The position numbers were made by a program, and so were the translations under genes. From the NCBI RefSeq assembly GCF_943734655.1, contig NC_071355.1, positions 32,245,964-32,309,963 on the forward strand: DNA of 64,000 nucleotides, in the 5' to 3' direction. Numbering within the stretch: the stretch's first letter is position 1; every line of letters begins with the position of its first letter. Shown piece by piece: positions 34,201 to 46,890 of this stretch. This DNA is from Sabethes cyaneus (lineage: Eukaryota > Arthropoda > Insecta > Diptera > Culicidae). Under the pieces are notes generated by a model. The model was not told the origin of the DNA, did no database searches, and saw only the letters and a list, made by a program, of their open reading frames with translations.

Positions 34201-36900
34201 GTGGAATGTGTCAATATGGTGTAAAAAGTTTTCTTTAATATTCGAGGTTTTCTTCACGAAAACCAGCCTCACGTAGAATACGCCAACTACGCGGTCATGC
34301 CTGGAACACAACCTTTTTGATCTGATTTTTACTATTGCTTATGATCAAAACTTTATGGAAACGTCGTATGTGGCCCAATTTTATTGTAATTGTAACAGTT
34401 GAACGAAGCTAAAGAAGGGGAAAGTTTCATAATCCGCTTGTCGAGCTCTCAAGCACACACATTTTGATTGAATATTACTCTAATGATAATAATGATCATT
34501 AACGCAAGCAGAAAATGACTGATAGGGGGATCGTCGTCAGACTATATCAACGCAAAAGATTGCGGATCCATTTGGCACAAATTGCCAAAAGTTTTATTCT
34601 TTAACAGCTCATCATGACGTGATCGGAATTAGATACATCTGTGATCGGAATTACAGTCACCCCTTAAAATTGATGATCGGAATTAGGTGAACTGATCCAT
34701 CATACTTTGATGCGTTTTTTGTAACTTTCGGTAAATAATTTAGGCATTTCAATGTTTTTTCATGAAACATAATTGAAAATACTTGCTAAAGACACGTACT
34801 AGGTACATAAATGTCAAAACTTTATATTTCAGTGAGGACTCAAAGATGAATCATGCCTCAAGAAATCGGAATTAGGCGTTTTCACGGTATTAGGTTTTCC
34901 TTATTATGTCATTTTCCATTTTTTGTTTTTCTTTTCCGTTCCTCTTAGTGCTATCATGAAAATTTTACCATTAAGATTAGAAATTGACACACAAGAAAAC
35001 AATATTTCAACAAATTTCCGTGTGACAGATCATAATTTTCTGTCTTTTTTTTGGAATTTTCCACCATCACTTAACATAAAATTGGACTTAAAATTGGAAA
35101 TGAATTTAAATTGGTCTTTAACTTAAAATTGAACTTCAAGTAGGAACTGAAATTGGAGCACTTGAAGTTGTATTTGGAATTTTACTTGATAATAGACTTG
35201 AAATTGGACTTGAAATAGACATGAAATTTTAAAATGGAATTTGAACTAGAAATTTGGTTTCTAATCTAATCTAATCTCACACTAACGCAGCCAATTCTGG
35301 AAGGCATCCTGGAAAATGACGATTACTTGAATCAATCATTTTTCTTGTCAACGGCCGGCCAGGCCAACTGCGCAGCATGTACCGCAGAGAGAATTCCAAG
35401 GAATCTAGTGAAACCGGAAAAATACCTAATTCCATTACACTCCTTGAAATAAAGGGGAAGGAAGAAAGCGTGGACCTCCCGTACCAAACAGTTCCCATAT
35501 ACATAGATAATGATTTGTTTACAGTCGTTGGGAGTATCTTTACTAATAAAGGTTAAGTGATACTCCGGACCCTCAGGGATGAACTAATGGCATTTAGACC
35601 AGAAACCAGGCTGCAATTGACCAAGGATATAGCGCCTTATTTCATGTGTCGTGTGGTTTAATGGTTGCCTAAAACTACATTTGAAAGATTAGGAACTGAA
35701 AACCGCACGACCCCGCACCTCCTAGTTTGGCTACTCATTTATACAAATTGAAGTATTTTCAGGTATGGCCACGTGGAGGCGCTAGGTAGGGGCTAGGTTG
35801 GGCGCTTTTTCCTAGTTGCCTTCCCCATTTCATACCCAGAATTTGAACTAGAAATTTGGTTTGCAACTAAACTAGAAAAGCAATCTATAATTCGACTTGA
35901 AAATGGAACTATTTTTACGCAAATAATTTACTAGTAAATGTAAATGTGTTTACTTGCAAAAATACTGGTTTATTGAATTACAAATTGCGGACTTCTGGAT
36001 AGTAAAAATTATTTTGTTTATTATTAAATTTTAACGAGTAGGCCTTGGTACGCCACTGCACTGGTGACATGTAATTATTTGTATCTTGTATGTTGTATGT
36101 TGAAATATATGAGATATAATATAATCAAAACTGGCAGCCCTGTTCAGTGACCGGTGGCTGTACTCTAAATACTAAATTAGCGCTCTCTCCTGTCGGTGGC
36201 GAGCCTTTCAAAAGCAGATAAATTTTGCCGTGAATTCTATAGAATGTTTGTACCACATCGCGCACATACACAGGCGTGTGCACACGTGTTTTAGATAGCA
36301 CTAGAATGTCGGTATTGAAAATAATAAAATTCGGGAAATAGTTCACATGTGAAATCAAAGCACTGCTGCTGGCTCCGAGCAGCACGGGAGCCTGTGATCT
36401 GAGCCGTGTTGGGAGAGGAACCAACTAAACAGGAACATTACAAACAGGCTGGCTGACCGTGTGTAGGCACTAAACTTTTGACTCGTCAAGCTTCGCCTGC
36501 ATCTGGTGTTAGTAAATTTGATCGTAATGCTGTCGGCTTTAATACAAAGTGGGTGCCAATAGAATAACTTAACCACAGGCCAACGTAATGCAGGCATTCA
36601 ACATTTACATTGCATTTCAAAAAGGATTTCGTTAGATGTGTACTTTTACATTCTATGCGAGTTGACTGACGATGGTAATTCGCTAACAAAAGCTAATGCC
36701 AGACCGAACCGAAGCCAAACGAAAACCTGTGTGAAATTCCAGATGTCTTAACAAAAAGGCATTAACTTGTCTCGAAACTTGAGTGTTATTAATCCATCAT
36801 TTCAGCTCGCTATCTCCGATCGAAGCAATTGGCCTATATTCCGCAGGAAACCACGTCATGTGTTCACGTGAATTATTGTGATTCAGATTACAAACGGCGG
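34201..36900. other. AT-rich noncoding DNA with degenerate short repeats
   Basis: GATCGGAATTA occurs three times near 34,620-34,690. From 35,070 to 35,260 and again at 35,850-35,910 there is an imperfect series of words of the type ACTTGAAATTGG. A (TCTAA)n run at 35,260-35,276 is followed by TCACACTAACGCAGCC and a 170-base open stretch, possibly a retrotransposon 3-prime end. No gene recognised. Confidence 0.4.
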
Positions 36901-38300
36901 GTAAAGTCGCTCGATCCACTCGGGGTACCGTCCATAGCGACAGCCAGCAGCATTCCAACAAATGACTGTTTTATCTAGCTATTTTACGACGAGTGGAACG
37001 GGGTTTTTCTGTGGAAAATCACTCCAACGCTCGCCGACGCCGGACGCTACCACGGCCGTCGGTCGGCTTACGGCTGCCACTCAAGAATGGCCCCATAAAA
37101 ATTGCGTCCAATGGCACATGCCCTGAAGTGGAGTCACCCGCCCGCTATTGGTTTTTCTCTCGACGATTTTGCGTGACTCAATGGACGAGGAAAATCGAAC
37201 CAAAACCAAGCTATAAATAGCCTGTGTCCAATCGAACTGTTGATGCTGCTGGAGGGAAAAAATTGAAACAAACCGCCGCCGATTGCCACCAGCCGCAAGA
37301 CGACGTGGACGCATGGTGGTTGGCAACATTTCCCGTAAGTGATGCCGCCTTACCGCGAATGATGAAAACCAGATGCCGTAAAAGGGAAAAAATACCAACC
37401 CACTTGCAACCAATCCGGAACCCGCGGCATATTTGGCATCACTCCCGTAGATCAGCGCGCTTCCAAAGCGTACAAACGACAGCATGACTGAATCGAGAAT
37501 CTTCTAATAAGTACCCTAAAACTATCCGCACTCTGCATCCGTCACGCAGCCCATCGAGAAGCACTTACTCATCAATTGAATGTTAATGTCCCTCAATCTC
37601 GACTCAATGACAATGGAAGCCCGTCAGCTTCTTTTTTCTCGAGAGGGGGACAATCATCTAGGAGCTAGTCGAAATATAAAAAAAAGAACTAGAAAAAAAA
37701 TCTTCCACGACTTCTAAGAGCATCCTTTACCGTCTTCAAAAGTTCGATGAATATAGATTAACTGCGATGACAATGGGCTTTTTTTCGCCTCCACCATTCG
37801 TCTCGGACCGAATCTTCGATTCCCGCTCATCATCATTACAATAATCATCGCTATCCACCGGCCGACCGACCGTCTTCGGCACCCGGGACCCGCTTGTGGC
37901 AGCATCACCAACCTTCACCGTGGTTCCATTCCCCGTTCCCCCGTCGTCGTCATCGTATTCTATTTCCCGATTTTAGCAGAGACATCAGAGAGATCTTTTC
38001 GGCGGCCAGCAGCAGTATCTAACGCATCTTCCTCCCAAAAGACGGAGGTAATCGAAATCGAACCTTGAAGAAAACGAAAAAAAAAAAATCTTTTCGTAAA
38101 CGTATATAGATATGTATAGGAAAATATAATCTAGCAAACATAAAGCCTAGAAGTTGTCGAGTCATTGAAATTTTTTGACCGATCCTCCCCCAGGGGCTTC
38201 TGCGGGTTTGATGCTTAGCTGTTGGGTTTGTTCTAACGGCTGCCTTGGCTACTGATGCCAGCAGCAACGTAAGGAAGCGATTCGCGTACTATTGCCGTGA
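36901..38300. other. GC-richer island with a TATA-like box, no recognised gene
   Basis: Balanced composition, several CG-rich words and no repeats recognised. The frames 36,993-37,220 and 37,224-37,487 (plus) and 37,081-37,485 (minus) overlap and have no domain. Could hold a promoter and an exon of a host gene; not supported further. Confidence 0.35.
37211..37220 (+). promoter_or_regulatory. TATA-box-like CTATAAATAG
   Basis: A full TATA consensus in a GC-richer island. The expected start site would fall near 37,240-37,250. No initiator or following coding exon can be confirmed. Confidence 0.25.
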
Positions 38301-39074
38301 TTGATAGTTCAAGTATCGATTGGTGAAAATTGTCGCAAGACTTTCGATTTATTACGCATTTTAAACCTTTTTTATTTATAACATAGAGTTCAAAGTTTTA
38401 TTTAAAATAATAAACGGTTTTATAAGTCTAAATTACACCTTTCCAATTTGGTTTATAATTTTAATCAGGAAAGAACACAAAGAAAAGTAACAGTATTAGA
38501 GAAATTTATGGTCATTCTTCAAAATATAATTTTTTTACTAACTTTACAGAACAAAGTCGGATAAAAACTTATTCTATATTTTTTCGCGTGTTATGTTTTA
38601 TAATAAAATGCATAAATTTAGTAAAAGTACTTTTGGGAACTTTTTCTCTAACCATTTTTTGAGAAGAAATTAGTTGTTACTGACATTTTCAATTTATACG
38701 TACATTTCAGAACAGATATTTTTACAATAATAACTGCTTTTATATTTTGAAGAGAAAATGATTACGGATTTCACTTCAAATTTGACAAACAATAAAGAAC
38801 AGAAATATCAGCCAACACCTAATAAATCTATTTAGGGTAGACGCTCCATTAGTCGCGTAGCTAAGCACAAGGTATATGTTTCAATTAATGCTTGTGGGAT
38901 ATAAATTTATTAAACACAAGGTATTTGTAACAAGGCAAAACAATTGCATTCGTTATACGAGAAGCTTTATAAAGAAAAAAAATGAATTTTCCGATTCAAT
39001 TATATTGTACCACACCAATAGTTGCGCTGATGTTCCATTAATTAAGTTTGTTGTTCCTTTAATTGTGTTATTTC
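38301..39074. other. AT-rich noncoding DNA
   Basis: No gene or clear repeat. Adjoins the inverted-repeat elements at 39-40.3 kb. Confidence 0.4.
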
Positions 39075-39689
39075 CGGAGTGATTCGCGATAAGGGCGCAA
39101 CTAACAAAGTGTGAACAATGAGAAATATCACTGTGATAATTTGCCAGTACATTTTCAATTCTTAATTTAAATAAAAGTTACAAAAATCAAGTTTAAAGAC
39201 ATAAATTGGTGTAGAATAAATCAATCTTATAATTTCACAACAATACTGCATAAAATTTGTGCATTCAAGCTCAAAATCTAAGTTTTATAGTTGAACCCCT
39301 TGGAATGAGCCTCAAAGCATTTTGACAATGAGATTCGCCCAGCCCTGTTTCGCCTTGTTTTGATTTTTTTATTTAGTTTCGCCTGTTTACAATGCGCCTG
39401 TGTTTTGAAAACAACGCAGTTTCGCTCTTTACTATCGCCTGTTTACAAAACGATTTGCAAATAAGTCTGTCACTTCATAACAATGCAAGGGGCTAAACTG
39501 CAAATTGTCTTTTGTTTTGATTAAACACTTCTATCGCCCATTACTAAAAACTTGTTTTAAATAATTCTAACGATTAAAACAGAAGAAAGGATTCTTGCCA
39601 AGGATATTATCAGTCTTTTTAAAGCTGATGGTGTGATAAAACGATTTGTTTACAATTTGTAGTTGAGCCCCAATCGCGAATCACTCCAG
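39075..39689. mobile_element. Candidate MITE with 23-27-bp inverted ends
   Basis: The left end GGAGTGATTCGCGAT is matched at the right by ATCGCGAATCACTCC, with further matching toward GGGCGCAACT / AGTTGAGCCCC. The interior is AT-rich with no frame. No clear target duplication. Confidence 0.5.
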
Positions 39690-39694
39690 ATTTC

Positions 39695-40339
39695 GTATCC
39701 AGCTTTCCACGAGCGATAATGGCGGATATTGAGCACAAGTGGGCACAATCTTTTGACATTCATTGGAGGAGCGTCGAGTTCGCTTTGACGGAGTTACTAT
39801 GGAAACATTCATGATTGTTTGTTGTTCGAATGTAAAAATGTAAACATTGTTCAATTTTGCAGATCAGCTAAAGAGGAACATAATTGAACGGACAAGTTTT
39901 ATGGATTGTGGCTAGGCAGTTTTCGCAAATTTCAGGGAGAATGTCCAATTACGCAACGGAAAGTTTCTTATCAAGTCGAGACGCTGTTCGAGAGCAAACT
40001 TGACAACGGCTCGACCAACATGAAGTTAATGTTTGCGTGAATGTGTAATGTTTCGAATGTTTAATTCGCACGATTGTGAAAAAGTATTCTGAGCCAGTGC
40101 CTTTAGCAAATTATGGCCGCAAACCACTATAAAAGTTTGAATCCGTTTAGTTATGTTCCACTTTAGCTGATCTGCAAAATTAAACAATGTTTACATTTTA
40201 ACACTCGAACAACAAACAATCATGAATGTATCCATAGTAACTCTGTCAGGGCGAACTCGACGCTCCTCCAATGAATGTCAAAAGATTGTGCCCACTTGTG
40301 CTCAATATCCGCCATTATCGCTCGTGGAAAGCTGGATAC
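39695..40339. mobile_element. 645-bp fold-back element with about 200-bp arms
   Basis: The left arm starts GTATCCAGCTTTCCACGAGC. The right arm is its reverse complement and ends GTGGAAAGCTGGATAC. Matching continues inward for about 200 bases on each side with occasional changes, for example GCAGATCAGCTAAAG at 39,860 and CTTTAGCTGATCTGC at 40,161. The loop is about 200-250 bases. No coding frame. Confidence 0.8.
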
Positions 40340-40580
40340 ATTGCTAGGTTGCTAGGTGAAAAAACATTGTAGCGCAACTATAGAAATGAGTGTGCCTATA
40401 GTTGTACCACAAACTGTAGTTTGTGGTTGTACGCTTCAACTGCGCCTATAGTTGTGCTAGATTTTAGGAAATCGGCATTTTAGCAAATAATGCTTTAATT
40501 TTAAATGGTGTAGTTTTACTACCAATTCTCCCATTTCCTTAGGCGCTAGCTAAATTTACTAGAAAAGCCATTATCGAGAT

Positions 40581-41637
40581 TAAAAATCAGAGGAGTTGTG
40601 TACAAGACACGACCGCATGTATAAGTGACGCAGGACTACGTAAGTCTCTTTGTAGTGATAGTAACATGTATTCATGCTTGTAATCATTCGATTCTTCATG
40701 TATACATGCTATATGCAACATATATACATGCTACATGCGTTGTATGTAACATTTATCAAAGTAGTAACATTGCATACGTTGAATTCTCAAAAGATTGTGC
40801 AATTTGAAAACAATTTAACAAAATCAAGAACACAAACTATTGCTTTCCTGCTACCTTACTGAAATTAAAGATTGTTTTTATTACCCATCGTTGAAGAGAT
40901 TTTACCAATTCAATCATATTTTATCAACAGCACATCTTTTCACTATACTTCTAATGAAACGGCAAGCATGCGTATTCATACAGAGTCCTATTATAACCGA
41001 ACACTACAGCTGTAGCACATTTTTCCAACACAGATATCAAATACGCCGAGGTTTAATCGTGTCGCAGTAAAGATTTTGCGATCTGTTGGGACAACGAACT
41101 TGTGTCGTTTTTTCTGGCACACTTCCCTAACACAGACATCAAATTGGACTAGGTTTAATCGCGTTCGTAAGAAATCTGTTGGCACGAGGAGGCTTTGTCA
41201 CTCTTTCTGGCGTACTTCCCAAGCAAGGACATCAAAATGGTCTAGGTTTAACCGCGGTGTTAAGAAATCTTGTTGAAATGAGGAAACATGGTCACTTGTT
41301 TTGGCTTACTTCCCAAGCACAGATATCAAATTTGTATAGGTTTAGATCATTGCAAAGAATCTTCCAACCAATCACGAAGCGAGAATTCTGGTAAACCATA
41401 GGTTCATTATTTTCAATTTTTCAATAGTTCAACATCAAGAATTAATACTTTTCCTCATTTTGGTCAATTCTTAGAAGATTTTCCGATCGATTGGTGTAAG
41501 AATATTGAAAATCTATTGGAAAACCGTTGAGCTATTAGCGCTCAAAACCTTTCATTTTTCGTGACACTCGCATTTTTCGATTTTTTGGAATGACACCCTA
41601 TCTCAAAACTTGCCGTAAGACGTAGTCCTACGTCAAA
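40581..41637. repeat. 1.06-kb interspersed repeat, copy 2, inverted relative to copy 1
   Basis: Reverse complement of 10,853-11,912 throughout. It runs from AATCAGAGG.GTTGTGTACA through TGACGCAGGACTACGTAAG (40,626) to GTAGTCCTACGTCA (41,635). The internal tandem units with GATATCAAAT/TTTAGGTTTAA phrasing are retained. Identity looks high but is not exact; small indels occur in the tandem part. Confidence 0.75.
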
Positions 41638-43159
41638 ATTAACATTTTTAAATTCCGTTCAGCCTCAATAAACCCTTTTTAGCAGAATCAACTAAAACAA
41701 TTTGCCAAACAAATTCAATTAAAAAGTTTCCATTTATAGATGGAATATTTATTGATTATAATTTTCGAATCAGTATTTGATGTATAACTTTCATGTGCTA
41801 AATTAAATTTACCATGTAAAATGCGGAAAAAGTCATAAAAACTAAGCGCGCTTTCAAATTAAAAAAAATCGTAAATTTTAATTTTGCATCCTTCATAACG
41901 ATACAACAATCAGATGATGCAAAATAGTGTCGTCTCCTGAATACATAATGATAAATGGAATACAGGAGATGGAATTAAATATCAAGATAATGAAAATAAC
42001 ATGGCGATGGCACGAAATATGACTTTTCTTGAGTTCTTTTTCTTTTGGCTTTCATGACACCCCGCATAAATGCATAAGGTTTGGATTAAGCATTTGTGAA
42101 GATAATTTGAAGACAGCATGGTCAATTTTTAAGGTGAAATTAGTCATCATCGATTCTGCCAATTTCAAATACAGTTTTTTTTTGTTTGAAACAAAAAATC
42201 TGTTCATGAAATTGCATTCGCTGTGTTCAGATTGGCAAAAAGAATGCAGTATTTCCATTTTTATAAACAGAATCCCGCTTTTGGGCTCAAAAACTGCTTC
42301 CAAAATTGGGCTCTCCGACGAAAAGTTAATGACTGCTAGTTTCCCGTTAAACCGATTTGCCATCTGCAAAACCGTTTTTGACAGTTTGAATCATTGCCAA
42401 GTAGACGGCAAAGAATCTTGTACAGTTGTAGCTGATGTGTGGAGTTTTGACCAGATTTCGAGGGTCTCGCGGTAATACATTAGAAAAATAAATGTTGAGT
42501 ATGCTTAGTACCTACCTCTTTCAATGCGTTTTGCTGGATATTAAAAGTAACTGTACAAGCTACTGTGAAGCTACTGTGACGTGAAGTAAGGGGGTCTTTA
42601 TATCACTATTGAAAATGTTCCAGAAGTTCTGCTTTATTTTACGTTTGAAAGCACCACTCTTCTTATTTTCTCTTTTTGGGCATTCATCTTTATTTCAGTG
42701 ATAACAAAAAATGCTTTGTTTTAAAATACACTTTGTTTTGTCCAAAAAGCAACAGCATATGCTTTTCACTCTCTTCTAAGGCCAAAAGGTGTAATGATGG
42801 CATTTGTAATTATAAAACACGTTTATAAAATACTTTACTGTGACGATGATAAACAAACGTCAGTGTAATTTATTGTTTTATCAGACGGTTTTTAAGGAAT
42901 AGAGAACAGCTATAAAATTATTTTTAAGCTGAAAGTTTCTGACTTTACCATTTGACTTTATAAGGTATTAAAAACAGCTTAAAGCAAAAATATGAACTAC
43001 CTATGCTTTGCTTTATGAAAATTAGTTTGTAAACTAGGAATCATGCCAATTGCCACTATAAAACTGTTATAAATTATCATGAATGCTAAAAAGCTGTTGT
43101 ATTGTTACTTGGGAAGTCAAATGAAGACGGTCGATGGCCTTAACTGGAAATGCTTCATG
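41638..43159. other. Noncoding AT-rich DNA
   Basis: No gene. The two overlapping frames at 42,029-42,475 and 42,052-42,369 lie opposite one another and show no domain. TTGTTACTTGGG at 43,105-43,116 looks like the right end of a CCCAAG-type MITE whose left end I cannot find. Confidence 0.4.
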
Positions 43160-43560
43160 CACTTACTGGAGCAGCTAAGCTAGGAGGTGCAAACTAGAGC
43201 ACCTGTTCTCCAGGTGAGGGGCGGCTCACACAGCGTCTGTCTTGAAACGGGCGGCTGAATAAGAAATACTGTATCCCGCAAGCTATACCTAAGATGGCAG
43301 ACCCATCAGCCCGGTGAGGTAGTATACCGAAAAACTCAATTACCACGAGCAACGAAGAAAGAAATTCAGGTCGGAACAATCGGTATAGGACACGGCAAGG
43401 AACATGAACACGATTAAGGGATAACGATTGGAAAATTGGTACCTGGAATGTCCGAACTCTCCATGAACCGGCACGGGCTGGCTTGCTTGCTCGAGAGCTG
43501 CAACAACTCGGAGTGGAGATTCAGGAAGTTCGGTGGCCAAATTGGAGGGCGGCTATTGGC
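43160..43560 (+). mobile_element. RTE retrotransposon 5-prime fragment
   Basis: Plus strand reads WKIGTWNVRTLHEPARAGLL, then ARELQQLGVEIQEVRWP, the classic start of an RTE AP-endonuclease domain. The leader upstream (GGCGGCTGAATAAGAAATAC) is like other RTE leaders. It stops near 43,560 in unrelated DNA. Confidence 0.8.
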
Positions 43561-44928
43561 AAGGAGGAAGTTCAAAAAAGACTTAGTTTTCCTTTCCAGT
43601 GATTAGATACTCCATTTGCCATATTTTCGAAGAGAAATCCAAATGACCACTTTAGAGTGCCGGTAGAACCGACAACGGATGTGCCGAATTGTGGGGCGTA
43701 AGCCAGTGCTTACGTAAAAGTGTAAAAGCCATTATTAGAGACTACAAATACAATGGGTAACTTTTGCGCAGTCAATTAATCAGATTTCTAGTTTTATTTC
43801 ATCTGCTACTTATCACGGCAAAAAAATCGCTCCGCGATCTGTAATATCTCCGGAAAAATGGAACCATAAAGTACCAGCATATTTCTTTTTTTATCAAAGG
43901 CCAATCTAATGAATGTGGTTCTTTTAAGACTAGTTGCATAAAAATCGATTGAAAATCAGTGGAGATAGAGCCAAAAGTGTACCTGAAAGTACTTTCATTT
44001 TTTATGTCGGGGACGTAAAGGTTAAGGATAGGGACATAGAGAGTTATAGAGTTAGGCTCTAGAGTTTGGCTCTATAACTTTTTTCGTGTAAGAAATAGAA
44101 ATCCTCAGTATTCAATGAATTTTCGTAAAATTAGTTTCTCTGCAGACAGCAATCATTTCAGACTTAAAATTGAGAAAATATTTTTTTATCTGCTTAGGGA
44201 CACCCTAATGTTTAAATATTCTTTCACTACTTGAAAGTGCTTTTTGAATGAAGAAACTTTTCTGAAGTAACTATTATGCTATGTATCAAGGTTTCGATAC
44301 TATTACTTATGACTCACTTTTTTTAAAATCCGTCCCACTGTGCGGCGTAATTTGTGAACAATCTCACAATTACGTAGGCAAAATGATGAAAGCAAATTAA
44401 TAACACATTTTTGGATTATCCCTTATGTACAGAAGGCAGCAACAGCGATAATTAACGAATATTAACTGAACAGATTTTTCGTGACGTTACAACGGAGCTT
44501 CAACCCTCTTAGTGAAAAGCAGAGCGTTGAAACGTCACGAAAAGTAAAAGCTGTTTAAAAATTAACTTCACTAATTATCAGAGTTCTGAACATGGCAAGT
44601 TGTTCAGTATTTATCTTTTATCAAATCATAGAAGATAAATAGATTAATTTAGATAAATTTTGAAAGAGAGCAAAATTTTCAAGTTTTTAACGGAAGAACC
44701 AAAAGACAAATTTCTGGCGCGTAGTAATGCCATGCTACAAATTTGCTTTCCAAAACAAGGTAGGAAAAGCAAATGCTATTAGTAAGTTCACTTTTAATCG
44801 GAAATTTTATCCTTTTTTCCAAATATGTTATAATATTTGCAGGTTTCTCAACGATTTTTCCAGCTAAAACACAAATACTGTGCAAAGAAGAGTCAAAACG
44901 TTGTAACGTCACGGCGGAATGTGTTATA
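43561..44928. other. AT-rich noncoding DNA
   Basis: No gene. A hairpin pair TTTTTCGTGACGTT (44,475) and AACGTCACGAAAAG (44,530) with a loop of about 40 bases is present. Related AACGTCACG occurs at 44,905. Confidence 0.4.
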
Positions 44929-45847
44929 ACGGGTGGCAACTAAAATTTTGGAAATATTTCGCGGCCCTAATGCTCAACAACAAACGAGTTCAGGGAAAAA
45001 TGAGAGTATGTATGTGTTAGCTCTCTTTCTCCTCTTTTTGTTAATATTTTTTTGTTTTGTTTATGCTTGCCCGGTTTTGCTAAAAATGGCGTCGAAACAA
45101 GAAGCATTGCGGGAGCGCGTTGTACCCTTCAGCGAACTGCAACAGAAATATCGGCAAAAAGCATATGGTACAACATTTAAAAAGCAAATATGTTGCGGCT
45201 TCGACTGTTTACCATATCCTAAGATGCCTAACAACTATTCGCAAGCAAGGTAGTGGTATACCATCCAAAATTATGGACACAGAAAGACATCGTTCCCTTT
45301 CTCGATTCTTCAACAACAAGCCATCTGGTTTGGCAATCAATTAAGATGCACAAGACGAATGTTTGAAGAAAATTATGATCCCGTTTCTACAAAAGCATGA
45401 TGGAGATGGACAATTTTGGCCGGATAGAGCATCATCGCATTACGCCAAAAAAAAAAACACAATCGTTCCTGAATACCCATTCGATCCCATTTTACCAAAA
45501 AACCACGACCCGAAAAATCTATCTCAGTGCGCTCAAGCGAAGATTTCTTCGGGATTTTGAGTTTCTTGGTGTACAGAAATAACTGGAGAGCCACGAATTG
45601 CAAACAGTTGATTGGTATAATCAAGAGATGCATTCGCAAAGTTGACATGAAGACCGTACAACGCTCCTGTTTCGACGTCTAACGAAAGCTTCGCCGAACA
45701 GCCGATTACGGACTGTTTTCAAATGTACACTTTTTTTTCAACAATGGATAATGCATCCTTAATTTCGGTGAATCACATCTTCTTCAAGTATCTTTGTCTT
45801 TTTTGACAACTTGAGAAAAAAATTCCAAAATTTTAGTTGCCGTCCGT
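44929..45847 (+). mobile_element. Tc1/mariner-superfamily transposon with deleted transposase
   Basis: The 28-bp ends ACGGGTGGCAACTAAAATTT and its inverted partner (ACGGACGGCAACTAAAATTT on the minus strand) are bounded by TA on both sides (44,927-44,928 and 45,848-45,849). The frame starts at 45,086 with MASKQEALRERVV and gives a helix-turn-helix region (VAASTVYHILRCLTTIRKQG, KIMDTERHRSLSRFFNN) with one frameshift. It then jumps to the end of the catalytic domain (LKKIMIPFLQKHDGDGQF, WPDRASSHYAKK), so the middle with the first catalytic aspartate is lost. At 919 bp it is shorter than the usual 1.3 kb. Confidence 0.9.
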
Positions 45848-45949
45848 TATACGGGTACAGAGATTGTTGGATTGCTGTGATAGGATTCGATTTGTTTGTT
45901 TGTTTGTTGCTTTGATGCTATACAATTGGGATTTGCACACAACAGTGAA

Positions 45950-46134
45950 ACGAAGTAAAGGAAAATAAAGTGAAGTAAACTGAAATAAAATGAAGTGAAG
46001 TAAAGTGAGGTGAAGTGAAGTAAAGTGAAGTAAAATGAAGTGAAGTAAAGTGAAGTGAAGTGGACTGAAGTGAAGTGGACTGAAGTGAAGTGGACTGAAG
46101 TGAAGTGAAGTGAAGTGAAGTGAAGTGAAGTGAA
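45950..46134. repeat. Degenerate pentanucleotide repeat (GAAGT type)
   Basis: Variants GTGAA, GTAAA and TGGACTGAAG alternate, forming an imperfect lead-in to the homogeneous satellite that follows. Confidence 0.8.
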
Positions 46135-46890
46135 GAGTAGAGTAGAGTAGAATAGAGTAGAGTAGAGTAGAGTAGAGTAGAGTAGAGTAGAGTAGAATAG
46201 AGTAGAGTAGAGTAGAGTAGAGTAGAGTAGAGTAGAGTAGAGTAGAGTAGAGTAGAGTAGAGTAGAGTAGAGTAGAGTAGAGTAGAGTAGAGTAGAGTAG
46301 AGTAGAGTAGAGTAGAGTAGAGTAGAGTAGAGTAGAGTAGAGTAGAGTAGAGTAGAGTAGAGTAGAGTAGAGTAGAGTAGAGTAGAGTAGAGTAGAGTAG
46401 AGTAGAGTAGAGTAGAGTAGAGTAGAGTAGAGTAGAGTAGAGTAGAGTAGAGTAGAGTAGAGTAGAGTAGAGTAGAGTAGAGTAGAGTAGAGTAGAGTAG
46501 AGTAGAGTAGAGTAGAGTAGAGTAGAGTAGAGTAGAGTAGAGTAGAGTAGAGTAGAGTAGAGTAGAGTAGAGTAGAGTAGAGTAGAGTAGAGTAGAGTAG
46601 AGTAGAGTAGAGTAGAGTAGAGTAGAGTAGAGTAGAGTAGAGTAGAGTAGAGTAGAGTAGAGTAGAGTAGAGTAGAGTAGAGTAGAGTAGAGTAGAGTAG
46701 AGTAGAGTAGAGTAGAGTAGAGTAGAGTAGAGTAGAGTAGAGTAGAGTAGAGTAGAGTAGAGTAGAGTAGAGTAGAGTAGAGTAGAGTAGAGTAGAGTAG
46801 AGTAGAGTAGAGTAGAGTAGAGTAGAGTAGAGTAGAGTAGAGTAGAGTAGAGTAGAGTAGAGTAGAGCAGAGCAGAGTAGAGTAGAGTAG
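46135..46890. repeat. (GAGTA)n satellite, about 150 units
   Basis: Nearly perfect head-to-tail GAGTA for about 750 bases, with a few AATAG variants near 46,150 and 46,195 and GAGCA variants near 46,866. The minus-strand 341-codon frame of repeating LLYST is an artefact, because a 5-bp repeat without a stop in one frame stays open. Confidence 0.95.

Noticed and set aside
42029..42475. 148-codon plus-strand frame
   Set aside because: It is countered by a 105-codon frame on the opposite strand, has AT-driven composition and no motif.
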